Shown in pieces: positions 17,474 through 24,302 of a DNA stretch of 64,000 nucleotides. The stretch is from Bacilli bacterium (GTDB taxonomy: Bacteria > Bacillota_I > Bacilli_A > RF39 > UBA660), in assembly GCA_900772415.1 (NCBI GenBank), contig CAAHEC010000022.1:4615-68614 (forward strand). The letters run 5' to 3'. The notes beneath the pieces were generated by a model, which was given only the letters and a program-made list of their open reading frames with translations, ran no database searches and was not told the origin of the DNA. Numbering within the stretch: the stretch's first letter is position 1; every line of letters begins with the position of its first letter. A program made the position numbers and the translations under genes.

Positions 17474-17504
17474 AAAAAGCAAGAGTTAAAACTTCTTGCT
17501 TTAA
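17474..17504 (-). terminator. Terminator of parE-parC
   Basis: AAAGCAAGA (17476-17484) pairs with TCTTGCTTT (17494-17502), followed on the minus strand by TTTTTA; overlaps the parC stop. Confidence 0.85.
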
Positions 17505-20035
17505 TCAAAATTATCTAAAAAATCATCTATAGTCATAAATCTATCATCAATTTCCTTTAGTGATAATTCTTTTTTTTCTTTTGCATCTTCTTTAGTAACT
17601 GATTTTGTTACTTCTTTTTTATCTGTTGCAACATCTTTTGTAAGATTAACTATTTCATATACGTTATCTATTTTTTTCTTTGTTATTGTAGAACCTGTTG
17701 AATATCTATCCATTATTGGTATTTCTGTTAATTTTATTTGTTTTGTATCATTATCACTTACTAACATAATCATCTTTTTAGCATCACTAACATATACCTT
17801 TATTACTTCTTGAGGGTTACTCTTTACTTCTCTTAATAATAGTAATCCTCTTTTAGCACGCGTAGTCTTTTCAAACTCGGATAGTTTAATACGCTTTGCA
17901 AGTCCTTTATGAGTAATGACTGTTACGTATTCAAAAGTACCATCAAAAACGCAAGCTGAAGATACATTATCATCTTTTAAGTTAATTGCTTTAACGCCTG
18001 CTGTCTTAAGACCAATTAATGGTATTTCGGATCTATCATACCAAAGGCCATAACCTTTTTTAGTTGCAATAAATATTTCGTTATAAGGTTCCATTAAAAC
18101 ATCTACTACTTCATCATTATCTTTTAGCTTAATAAACATAATTGGTTTAGAATAACGCTGTACAACAAAGTCTTTTAAAATGGACTTTTTAGTCATACCA
18201 TTAGAAGTAAACGTAATTATTTCTCTATCATCAAATTTACTAATATCAAGAGCTTTTATTATTTTTTCATCTTCTTTTATAGGAACTAAATTACTTACGT
18301 GTTTTCCTAAATCCTTCCATTTTAACTCTGGAAGAGTATGAACTGGAATATATAAATAATTACCTTTATTAGTAAATAATAGTAAAGTATCTAGTGTATT
18401 TTGCTCAAATAAACCTATTACGTAGTCACCATCTTTTAATGCTGTTTCTTCACCGTTTAAAGCAGAATAAGATTTTTTAGATACACGTTTTACGTATCCC
18501 TCACTTGTTACTACAACAATAACATCTTCCTTTGAAATCATATCTGTCATATCTATTTTTATTTCTGTTATCTCATCTTTAATTTCTGTTTTACGAGGAT
18601 AAGCAAACTCTTTTTTAACTTTTCTAAGCTCATCTTTAACGACCTTTTTAAGTTCGTCATCATTAGATAAGATAAGTTCATATTCTTTTATAGCATCCTC
18701 TAACGCTCTCATTTCGTTTTGAACATCAGTTATATCAGTATTTGTTAGTCTATATAATTGTAACATTACGATAGCAGTTGCTTGCTTTTCGGTAAATGAA
18801 AACTCTTTAACTAAATTAATAATTGCATCTGCTTTATTTTTAGATGCCCTAATTACTCTTATAACATCATCTAAAATGCTAATTGCTTTAAGTAATCCTT
18901 CTAAGATGTGGTATCTATCTTTAGCGTGATCTAAGTCAAACTTAGTTCTTCTTCTTACCACTTCTTTTCTATGATCTATAAAATAATCTAATATTTGAAG
19001 CACTCCAAGTTGTCTTGGACGTCTTTTTGCAATTGCAATCATATTAAAGCTGTAAGATATTTGCATATCCGTATTTTTAAGCAAGTAATTAACAATTAAA
19101 TCAGTATTAGCGTCCTTTTTTAATTCTACTACAATTCTAAGTTCGCCCCTTGATGTTTCGTCTCTTACATCTAATATGCCTTCTATTTTTTTATCAATTC
19201 TAATATCGTTCATCTTTTTAACTAAACTTGCCTTATTAACTTCATAAGGTATTTCTGTTATAACGATACTTGTTTTTCCTTTTTCTTTTACTAGTTCATA
19301 CTTACATTTAATGATTATCTTACCCTTACCTGTTTCGTATGCTTCTTTAATTTGTTTTGTACCTTCAATTACACCACCAGTTGGAAAATCAGGGCCTTTC
19401 ATAACTTCCAAAATAGAATCTAATCTGCAGTTTGGTGAGTCTATTCTTTTTATGCAAGCATCTATTACTTCACCTAGGTTATGTGGTGGAATATTAGTTG
19501 CATAACCTGCTGAAATACCCGTTGATCCATTTACTAAAAGATTTGGAAACCCTGCTGGAAGTACAACTGGTTCCATTAAAGTATCATCATAGTTTGGAGC
19601 CATTTCTACAGTATCTTTATTTATGTCATTTAAAAGTACGTTACTTATTTTTGATAATCTAGCCTCTGTATAACGCATTGCAGCTGCTCCATCACCATCC
19701 ATAGAGCCATTATTACCATGCATATCAATATAAGGGGTTGCCATTTTCCAATCTTGACTCATTCTTACCATTGCATCATATATAGAAGAATCTCCATGAG
19801 GATGGTAATTACCCATTATCTCTCCTACTGCCTTAGCACTTTTACGATACTTTTTATCATAGGTATTACCTGATTTATACATGCCGTATAATATTCTTCT
19901 TTGAACCGGTTTTAACCCATCTCTTACATCTGGTAAGGCACGGTCTAAAATAATTGTCTTACAATATCTACCAAAACGTTCTCCCATTATTTCTTCAAGG
20001 GAATATTCTTCAATTCTTTTTAATAATTCACTCAT
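17501..20035 (-). CDS. parC: DNA topoisomerase IV subunit A
   Basis: Type IIA topoisomerase breakage-reunion subunit, 844 residues. The catalytic tyrosine is Tyr122 in AAAMRYTEARLSK. The quinolone-resistance region reads GNYHPHGDSSIYDAMVRMSQ (75-94). NYHPHGDSS..SQDW and HGNNGSMDGD favour ParC over GyrA (GKYHPHGDSA, HGNFGSVDGD). Six beta-propeller blades fill the C-terminal half, and a short Lys/Glu-rich tail follows. The start at 20035 is chosen because GAGGG lies 7 nt upstream; an upstream in-frame start would overlap parE. It begins 4 nt after parE stops, so the two are co-translated. Confidence 0.93.
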   Translation of the reverse strand: MSELLKRIEEYSLEEIMGERFGRYCKTIILDRALPDVRDGLKPVQRRILYGMYKSGNTYDKKYRKSAKAVGEIMGNYHPHGDSSIYDAMVRMSQDWKMATPYIDMHGNNGSMDGDGAAAMRYTEARLSKISNVLLNDINKDTVEMAPNYDDTLMEPVVLPAGFPNLLVNGSTGISAGYATNIPPHNLGEVIDACIKRIDSPNCRLDSILEVMKGPDFPTGGVIEGTKQIKEAYETGKGKIIIKCKYELVKEKGKTSIVITEIPYEVNKASLVKKMNDIRIDKKIEGILDVRDETSRGELRIVVELKKDANTDLIVNYLLKNTDMQISYSFNMIAIAKRRPRQLGVLQILDYFIDHRKEVVRRRTKFDLDHAKDRYHILEGLLKAISILDDVIRVIRASKNKADAIINLVKEFSFTEKQATAIVMLQLYRLTNTDITDVQNEMRALEDAIKEYELILSNDDELKKVVKDELRKVKKEFAYPRKTEIKDEITEIKIDMTDMISKEDVIVVVTSEGYVKRVSKKSYSALNGEETALKDGDYVIGLFEQNTLDTLLLFTNKGNYLYIPVHTLPELKWKDLGKHVSNLVPIKEDEKIIKALDISKFDDREIITFTSNGMTKKSILKDFVVQRYSKPIMFIKLKDNDEVVDVLMEPYNEIFIATKKGYGLWYDRSEIPLIGLKTAGVKAINLKDDNVSSACVFDGTFEYVTVITHKGLAKRIKLSEFEKTTRAKRGLLLLREVKSNPQEVIKVYVSDAKKMIMLVSDNDTKQIKLTEIPIMDRYSTGSTITKKKIDNVYEIVNLTKDVATDKKEVTKSVTKEDAKEKKELSLKEIDDRFMTIDDFLDNFD

Positions 20036-20039
20036 ATTT

Positions 20040-21956
20040 TTACCCTCTTGCCTTAATTTCATAGTTATCTTCCAAAGTAAAGTCTACGTTTTCTTCAATC
20101 CATTCTTTTCTAGGTTCTACTTTATCACCCATAAGAATTGATACTCTTTTCTCTGCTAAAGCAACATCAGTTATTTTAACCTTAATTAAACTTCTTTTTA
20201 AAGGATCCATGGTAGTTTCCCAAAGCTGATTAGCATCCATCTCACCTAGACCTTTATATCTTTGTAAATCTTCTGTTTTACGGTTTTTAGTAAGTTCTTT
20301 TAATTCTTCATCAGAGTATGCGTAAACTTCTTCTTTTTTACCAAATAATATTTTATAAAGTGGTGGATTTGCAATATAAACCTTACCAGCTTCAATTAAA
20401 GGTCTCATATAACGATAGAAGAACGTTACAAGTAGAACCTGTATGTGACAACCATCATCATCGGCATCGGTCATTATTATTATCTTATCGTAATTGCAAT
20501 CTTCAATGTGAAAACTAGATCCAACACCTGCTCCTATGGTATAGATTAAAGTGTTTATCTCGGCGTTTTTATAAGCCTCATCCATCGTACATCTTTCGGT
20601 ATTTAAAACCTTACCACGAAGAGGAAGGATTGCTTGATAACTTCTTTCTCTTCCCGTTTTTGCACTACCACCTGCTGAATCACCCTCGACTATAAATAAT
20701 TCGTTCTTTTTTGGATTCTTTTTAGTTGCAGGAGCTAATTTATCAGATAAATTCTTTTCTTTAGAATTCTTAGATTTACCTTTTCTTGCTTCTTCTCTTG
20801 CCTTTCTTGCAGCTTCCCTTGCAGCCTTTCCTTTTAACGCTTTGTTAATTATATCAGTTGCAACAGCTTTGTTTTCTTCTAAGAAGTACTGCATCTTTTC
20901 ATAGACTACTTGCTCTACTACCGTCTTAGCAAGCGGAGTTCCAAGTTTTCCTTTTGTTTGTCCTTCAAACTGTAATAAATCTTCAGGTATCTTAAGCGAT
21001 AAAACAACGGTTAAGCCTTCTCTTACGTCAGTTCCTTCAAAGTTTTTATCCTTATTTTTTAAGTATCCATTATTTTTTGCATAATCATTAAATACTTTTG
21101 TAAGAGCACTTTTAAGTCCTACTTCGTGACTTCCCCCATCACTTGTTTTAACGTTATTAACAAATGATACAACATTTTCACTATATGAATCGGTATACTG
21201 AAGAGCACACTCTACTTCTATCTTATTTTTAATAGCATCAAAACCAACTACGTTATGAAGTACTTTTTTACCTTCATTTAAATAAGAAACAAACTCTTCT
21301 AATCCTCTTTCATAATGATAATGTGCTTCTTTTTCATCTTCTTCATCTATAACATCTATCATAAGTCCCTTTATTAAAAAGGCTGACTCTTGCATTCTTT
21401 CACATATTGTAGTAAACGAAAACGTTGTTGTACTAAATATAGAATCATCCGGCATAAATCTAACCGTTGTACCTGTTTTATTTGTTATTCCTACCTTTTT
21501 TAAATCAGAGTCTAAATGTCCCCCGTTTTTAAATGAAATTTCATACTTACCACCATCACGGCATATACTAACTTTCATCCATTTAGAAAGTGCGTTAACA
21601 ACTGATGCTCCAACACCGTGAAGTCCGCCGGAAACCTTATAACCACCTTCTTGGAATTTACCACCTGCGTGAAGTACTGTATATATAACTTCAGGAGTTG
21701 ACTTGCCTGATGCATGCTTACCTACCGGAACACCACGTCCTTCATCTGACACTGAAACAGAGCCATCTTTATGAATTATAACGGTTAGGTGATTACCATA
21801 TCCATTAATTGCTTCATCAATACCATTATCAACTATTTCCCATACTAGATGGTGTAAACCTCTCTTGTCAGTAGAACCTATGTACATACCTGGTCTTTTT
21901 CTTACTGCCTCAAGACCTTCTAATATTTTAATTGATGATTCATCATATTTTGCCAT
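20040..21956 (-). CDS. parE: DNA topoisomerase IV subunit B
   Basis: ATPase subunit, 638 residues, partner of ParC in decatenating daughter chromosomes. The GHKL ATPase domain shows EIVDNGIDEA and GGLHGVGASVVNALS. The TOPRIM domain shows EGDSAGGSAKTGR and DADDDG. The C-terminus has QRYKGLGEMDANQLWETTMD. The start at 21956 is supported by AAGGAG and by the promoter: its -10 box overlaps the alternative upstream ATG. The unit parE-parC ends at a strong hairpin. Confidence 0.94.
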   Translation of the reverse strand: MAKYDESSIKILEGLEAVRKRPGMYIGSTDKRGLHHLVWEIVDNGIDEAINGYGNHLTVIIHKDGSVSVSDEGRGVPVGKHASGKSTPEVIYTVLHAGGKFQEGGYKVSGGLHGVGASVVNALSKWMKVSICRDGGKYEISFKNGGHLDSDLKKVGITNKTGTTVRFMPDDSIFSTTTFSFTTICERMQESAFLIKGLMIDVIDEEDEKEAHYHYERGLEEFVSYLNEGKKVLHNVVGFDAIKNKIEVECALQYTDSYSENVVSFVNNVKTSDGGSHEVGLKSALTKVFNDYAKNNGYLKNKDKNFEGTDVREGLTVVLSLKIPEDLLQFEGQTKGKLGTPLAKTVVEQVVYEKMQYFLEENKAVATDIINKALKGKAAREAARKAREEARKGKSKNSKEKNLSDKLAPATKKNPKKNELFIVEGDSAGGSAKTGRERSYQAILPLRGKVLNTERCTMDEAYKNAEINTLIYTIGAGVGSSFHIEDCNYDKIIIMTDADDDGCHIQVLLVTFFYRYMRPLIEAGKVYIANPPLYKILFGKKEEVYAYSDEELKELTKNRKTEDLQRYKGLGEMDANQLWETTMDPLKRSLIKVKITDVALAEKRVSILMGDKVEPRKEWIEENVDFTLEDNYEIKARG

Positions 21957-21993
21957 AAAAAACCATCTCCTTATCTTCTTTAACCTATAAAGC

Positions 21994-22023
21994 ATTATAA
22001 CATAAGAACTTAAAAAAGTGCAA
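21994..22023 (-). promoter_or_regulatory. Promoter of parE-parC
   Basis: Minus strand TTGCAC (22018-22023), 18-bp spacer, TATAAT (21994-21999). The -35 hexamer is inside the terminator hairpin of the preceding yneF gene. Confidence 0.65.
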
Positions 22024-22040
22024 AATTCTTTACACTTTTT
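22012..22040 (-). terminator. Terminator of sirA-like/yneF unit
   Basis: AAAAAGTG pairs with CACTTTTT across about 12 nt on the minus strand, ending in a T-run. Confidence 0.65.
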
Positions 22041-22108
22041 GACATGAACATAATACTTACTTGTTATTTTTTAAATTTATATGTAGAAATTAAAAAGCAC
22101 TGAACCTT

Positions 22109-22318
22109 TTATTGTATTCTGTTCATTGCTTTCATCATTTGATTTACTTGTTTTTGACTTGGTGTTCTTCCCATCTGTTGCATCATTATTTTTATCATTT
22201 TTTCATTTATTGGTGGATTTTTCTTTAAGTACTTTTTCATAAATGCACGGGCACCAAAAAATCCTGCAACTAATCCTACAACAAGACCAATTAAACACCA
22301 TAAAATATTTGCTAGCAT
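22109..22318 (-). CDS. yneF: YneF family (UPF0154) membrane protein
   Basis: A 69-residue protein with one N-terminal membrane helix (LANILWCLIGLVVGLVAGFF) followed by ARAFMKKYLKKNPPINEKMI and MMQQMGRTPSQKQVNQMMKA, which is the UPF0154/YneF pattern. The ATG at 22318 is preferred because the ribosome-binding GAAAGGATG would otherwise touch the alternative ATG four codons upstream. It follows the sirA-like gene as yneE-yneF do in Bacillus subtilis. Function of the family is unknown. Confidence 0.9.
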   Translation of the reverse strand: MLANILWCLIGLVVGLVAGFFGARAFMKKYLKKNPPINEKMIKIMMQQMGRTPSQKQVNQMMKAMNRIQ

Positions 22319-22365
22319 ATATATAATCATCCTTTCACAATAACATTTTACTAAAAATATTGAAT

Positions 22366-22788
22366 TTATACAAGACTTTTTAATATGACTTTGTTAAGCC
22401 AAAAATAATCTTTATTAACAAAATCACACACAAATATGTTTTCTTCGTTTTTTAAAACATTAAAAAACTCAGTTATATTTTTATTCGTCCTTATTTTAAT
22501 ATATGTATTATAAACAGTTAACTTTGTTTTTTCTACACCATTATCTAAAATATGCTTATTAAGTGATTTAAAATAATTATGATCATAAGCATAATTTCTA
22601 TATATATCACTATTTATCTTAGTCTTGTTAAAAGCAATAGCCATTTGACTAAATAATCTATATGAAATTATAAAATCATTTTGACTCGACTCTGATATTT
22701 GTTCTAACATTTTATATAAATAATAAGTTTTATTATAATATAACTTAGAGAAAGAATCATTAATTTTAAATAAGTAATATACCCTCAT
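22366..22788 (-). CDS. sirA: SirA-like sporulation inhibitor of replication
   Basis: A 140-residue protein starting MRVYYLFKINDSFSKLYYNK and ending FVCDFVNKDYFWLNKVILK. SirA (YneE) of Bacillus, about 148 residues, has the same layout: a 'YYxYxIKxxFxxxYF' start, and 'FLALDFxSKxYGWLNP' near the end. It sits next to yneF exactly as in Bacillus. SirA binds domain I of DnaA and blocks re-initiation when Spo0A is active. Identity is weak, so the assignment leans on both pattern and synteny. GAGGTG precedes the ATG. Confidence 0.7.
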   Translation of the reverse strand: MRVYYLFKINDSFSKLYYNKTYYLYKMLEQISESSQNDFIISYRLFSQMAIAFNKTKINSDIYRNYAYDHNYFKSLNKHILDNGVEKTKLTVYNTYIKIRTNKNITEFFNVLKNEENIFVCDFVNKDYFWLNKVILKSLV

Positions 22789-22864
22789 ATTAAAACACCT
22801 CTTTTATAGAATAATACTTATTAAATAAAAAAGATGTCGCATTATATACCTAACTATTTTTTTA

Positions 22865-23008
22865 TTAAAGATTAACTACTACACTTTTTTCTTTGTATAC
22901 TTCTTTTTTCTCTGATGGCTTTTCATATCCTATTACCCATATAACATTTACAATTGTTAATATCAAATATATCATTGCAACTTTCTTATAACCTTTTAAT
23001 GCTTTCAT
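22865..23008 (-). CDS. 47-residue single-pass membrane protein under LexA control
   Basis: Short gene starting MKALKGYKKVAMIYLILTIV. It encodes a basic N-terminus, one membrane helix (about residues 10-27) and a charged C-terminal tail rich in Lys/Glu ending VVVNL. A strong AAAGGAG ribosome-binding site lies upstream. Its promoter contains a LexA box within the spacer, so it should be SOS-induced. It occupies the position of yneA (Bacillus) and sosA (Staphylococcus), divergent from lexA, which encode membrane-anchored cell-division inhibitors. It has no LysM domain and is shorter than either. Role as a division inhibitor is inferred from position, topology and regulation. Confidence 0.85.
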   Translation of the reverse strand: MKALKGYKKVAMIYLILTIVNVIWVIGYEKPSEKKEVYKEKSVVVNL

Positions 23009-23036
23009 ATTAGTCACTCCTTTTATTTACAATTTA

Positions 23037-23065
23037 ATAATACCACGAACAAATGTATGTGTCAA
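23037..23065 (-). promoter_or_regulatory. SOS promoter of the 47-residue membrane protein
   Basis: Minus strand TTGACA (23060-23065), 17-bp spacer, TATTAT (23037-23042). A LexA box fills most of the spacer (23046-23059), so LexA binding would block RNA polymerase directly. Confidence 0.85.
23046..23059. promoter_or_regulatory. LexA (DinR-type) box 1
   Basis: CGAACAAATGTATG fits the Gram-positive LexA consensus CGAAC-N4-GTTYG with one mismatch. It lies in the promoter of the small membrane protein gene. Confidence 0.85.
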
Positions 23066-23074
23066 TAATAAATA

Positions 23075-23088
23075 AGAACAAATGTTTG
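23075..23088. promoter_or_regulatory. LexA (DinR-type) box 2
   Basis: AGAACAAATGTTTG has the GAAC-N4-GTTY core and overlaps the first bases of the lexA -35 box, consistent with autorepression. Confidence 0.88.
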
Positions 23089-23114
23089 ACAATGTAAAGT
23101 AATTATGATATTAT
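23086..23114 (+). promoter_or_regulatory. Promoter of lexA
   Basis: TTGACA (23086-23091), 17-bp spacer, TATTAT (23109-23114), about 26 bp before the lexA start. Confidence 0.85.
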
Positions 23115-23139
23115 AAAAATGTAATAAAAAGGAGATATT

Positions 23140-23751
23140 ATGGAAAAATTAACAAATAGACAAAAAGATGTTTTGGATTATGTTAAAAGTTATATAGCAA
23201 ATCATGGATATCCGCCAGCTGTAAGAGAAATAGGTTCAGCATTAGGTCTTAATTCGCCTGCAACTATTCAGTCTCACTTAACGGCTTTAGAGTCAAAAGG
23301 TTATATAAAAAAAACTAATTCAAAATATAGATCTCTTGAAATAGTTGGAAATAATGAATATTTAAATGATGACGTAATAAATGTTCCCCTACTTGGTAAA
23401 ATAACAGCAGGAACTCCTATAGAGGCTATTGAAATGCCAAATGAATATTTTAGTTTACCAGCCTATTTAATTCCAAGTAATGAAGAAGTCTTTACTTTAA
23501 AAGTAAGTGGCGAAAGTATGATTAACGCTGGTATATTTGATGGAGATATAGTAATAGTACAAAGACAAAACGTCGCAAGAAATGGTGAAATAGTTGTTGC
23601 AATGACGATGGAAAATGAAGTTACTTTAAAAAGATTTTATAAAGAACCTAATTATATAAGATTACAACCAGAAAACGACACAATGGATCCAATTATACTT
23701 CCTAATTGTACTATTTTAGGAAAAGCAATCGGTCTTTATAGAAAGTTTTAA
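23140..23751 (+). CDS. lexA: LexA SOS repressor
   Basis: Protein of 203 residues. The N-terminal winged helix (starting LTNRQKDVLDYVKSYI, recognition region GLNSPATIQSHLTAL) binds the LexA boxes. The self-cleavage site is Ala90-Gly91 in KITAGTP, with catalytic Ser126 (SGESM) and Lys164 (VTLKRF). RecA-stimulated cleavage relieves repression after DNA damage. A GGAG ribosome-binding site is present, and two LexA boxes lie in the divergent intergenic region. Length and all catalytic residues are normal. Confidence 0.97.
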   Translation: MEKLTNRQKDVLDYVKSYIANHGYPPAVREIGSALGLNSPATIQSHLTALESKGYIKKTNSKYRSLEIVGNNEYLNDDVINVPLLGKITAGTPIEAIEMPNEYFSLPAYLIPSNEEVFTLKVSGESMINAGIFDGDIVIVQRQNVARNGEIVVAMTMENEVTLKRFYKEPNYIRLQPENDTMDPIILPNCTILGKAIGLYRKF

Positions 23752-23796
23752 GAAGGAAGGATAAAACCATGGAATGTGTTTAAATAAATAAAAAAA

Positions 23797-23826
23797 GGAG
23801 AAACAACACTAATTTCTCTTTTTTTG
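23797..23826 (+). terminator. Terminator of lexA
   Basis: GAGAAA (23798-23803) pairs with TTTCTC (23813-23818), followed by eight or more Ts. A second GGAGAAAC/GTTTCTCC pairing over the same bases is also possible. Confidence 0.75.
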
Positions 23827-23884
23827 TTTCTCCAAATCTATCTAAAAACGCTTTTGCATGCTATAGCGTTCTACAATAATATAT

Positions 23885-23915
23885 GGTTAACAAGCTAATT
23901 TGTTAACCTTTTTTT
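23885..23915 (+). terminator. Second strong terminator downstream of lexA
   Basis: GGTTAACAA (23885-23893) pairs perfectly with TTGTTAACC (23900-23908) around 6 nt, followed by seven Ts. It lies about 60 bp beyond the lexA terminator with no gene between, so it may end a small transcript or act as a backup. Confidence 0.85.
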
Positions 23916-23976
23916 AATAATTTATATTTAAATCAACATTTTTAATATGTCAATTTTTCTTTAAAATATACATTCT

Positions 23977-24246
23977 TTATTTTTTTAAACCATTTATTCC
24001 TCCTTTTATACTATAACAATTATATCCAAGAGCATTTAATACTTTAGCACATGATAAACTTACCCTTCCTAAGTCACAAATTAAATAGTAATCCTTATCT
24101 TTACTTATATATAATTCAGGATTTGACATAAGTTTAATTCTGGGGATGTTTACACTAAAAGGTATATTGTTATTAGCAAAATCCAAAGGATTTCTTATAT
24201 CAATTATTTTTGATTTATCATACACATTTTCAAAATCAATTTCCAA
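23977..24246 (-). CDS. Single-domain rhodanese-like protein
   Basis: About 89 residues forming one rhodanese domain. The start region EIDFENVYDKSKIIDIRNPLDF and the active-site loop CDLGRVS, with the persulphide-forming cysteine, are followed by AKVLNALGYNCYSIKGGINGL, the typical C-terminal part. It could transfer sulphur or serve in thiol chemistry. I prefer a TTG start at 24246, because AGAGGTGAT lies just upstream and includes the alternative GTG. The VirD4 terminator lies upstream, so it is probably separate from the secretion operon. Confidence 0.85.
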   Translation of the reverse strand: MEIDFENVYDKSKIIDIRNPLDFANNNIPFSVNIPRIKLMSNPELYISKDKDYYLICDLGRVSLSCAKVLNALGYNCYSIKGGINGLKK

Positions 24247-24271
24247 AGTAATCACCTCTTTTTATAATATG

Positions 24272-24302
24272 AAAAAAGCACTTTCTGTTAAGTGCTTTTT
24301 AC
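24272..24302 (-). terminator. Terminator after virD4-like gene
   Basis: AAAAAGCACTT pairs with AAGTGCTTTTT around a 6-nt loop on the minus strand; overlaps the end of the coupling-protein gene. Confidence 0.9.

Noticed and set aside
17501..20035. Possible gyrA instead of parC
   Set aside because: NYHPHGDSS, SQDW and HGNNGSMDGD favour ParC, and the upstream gene is ParE-like and directly coupled.
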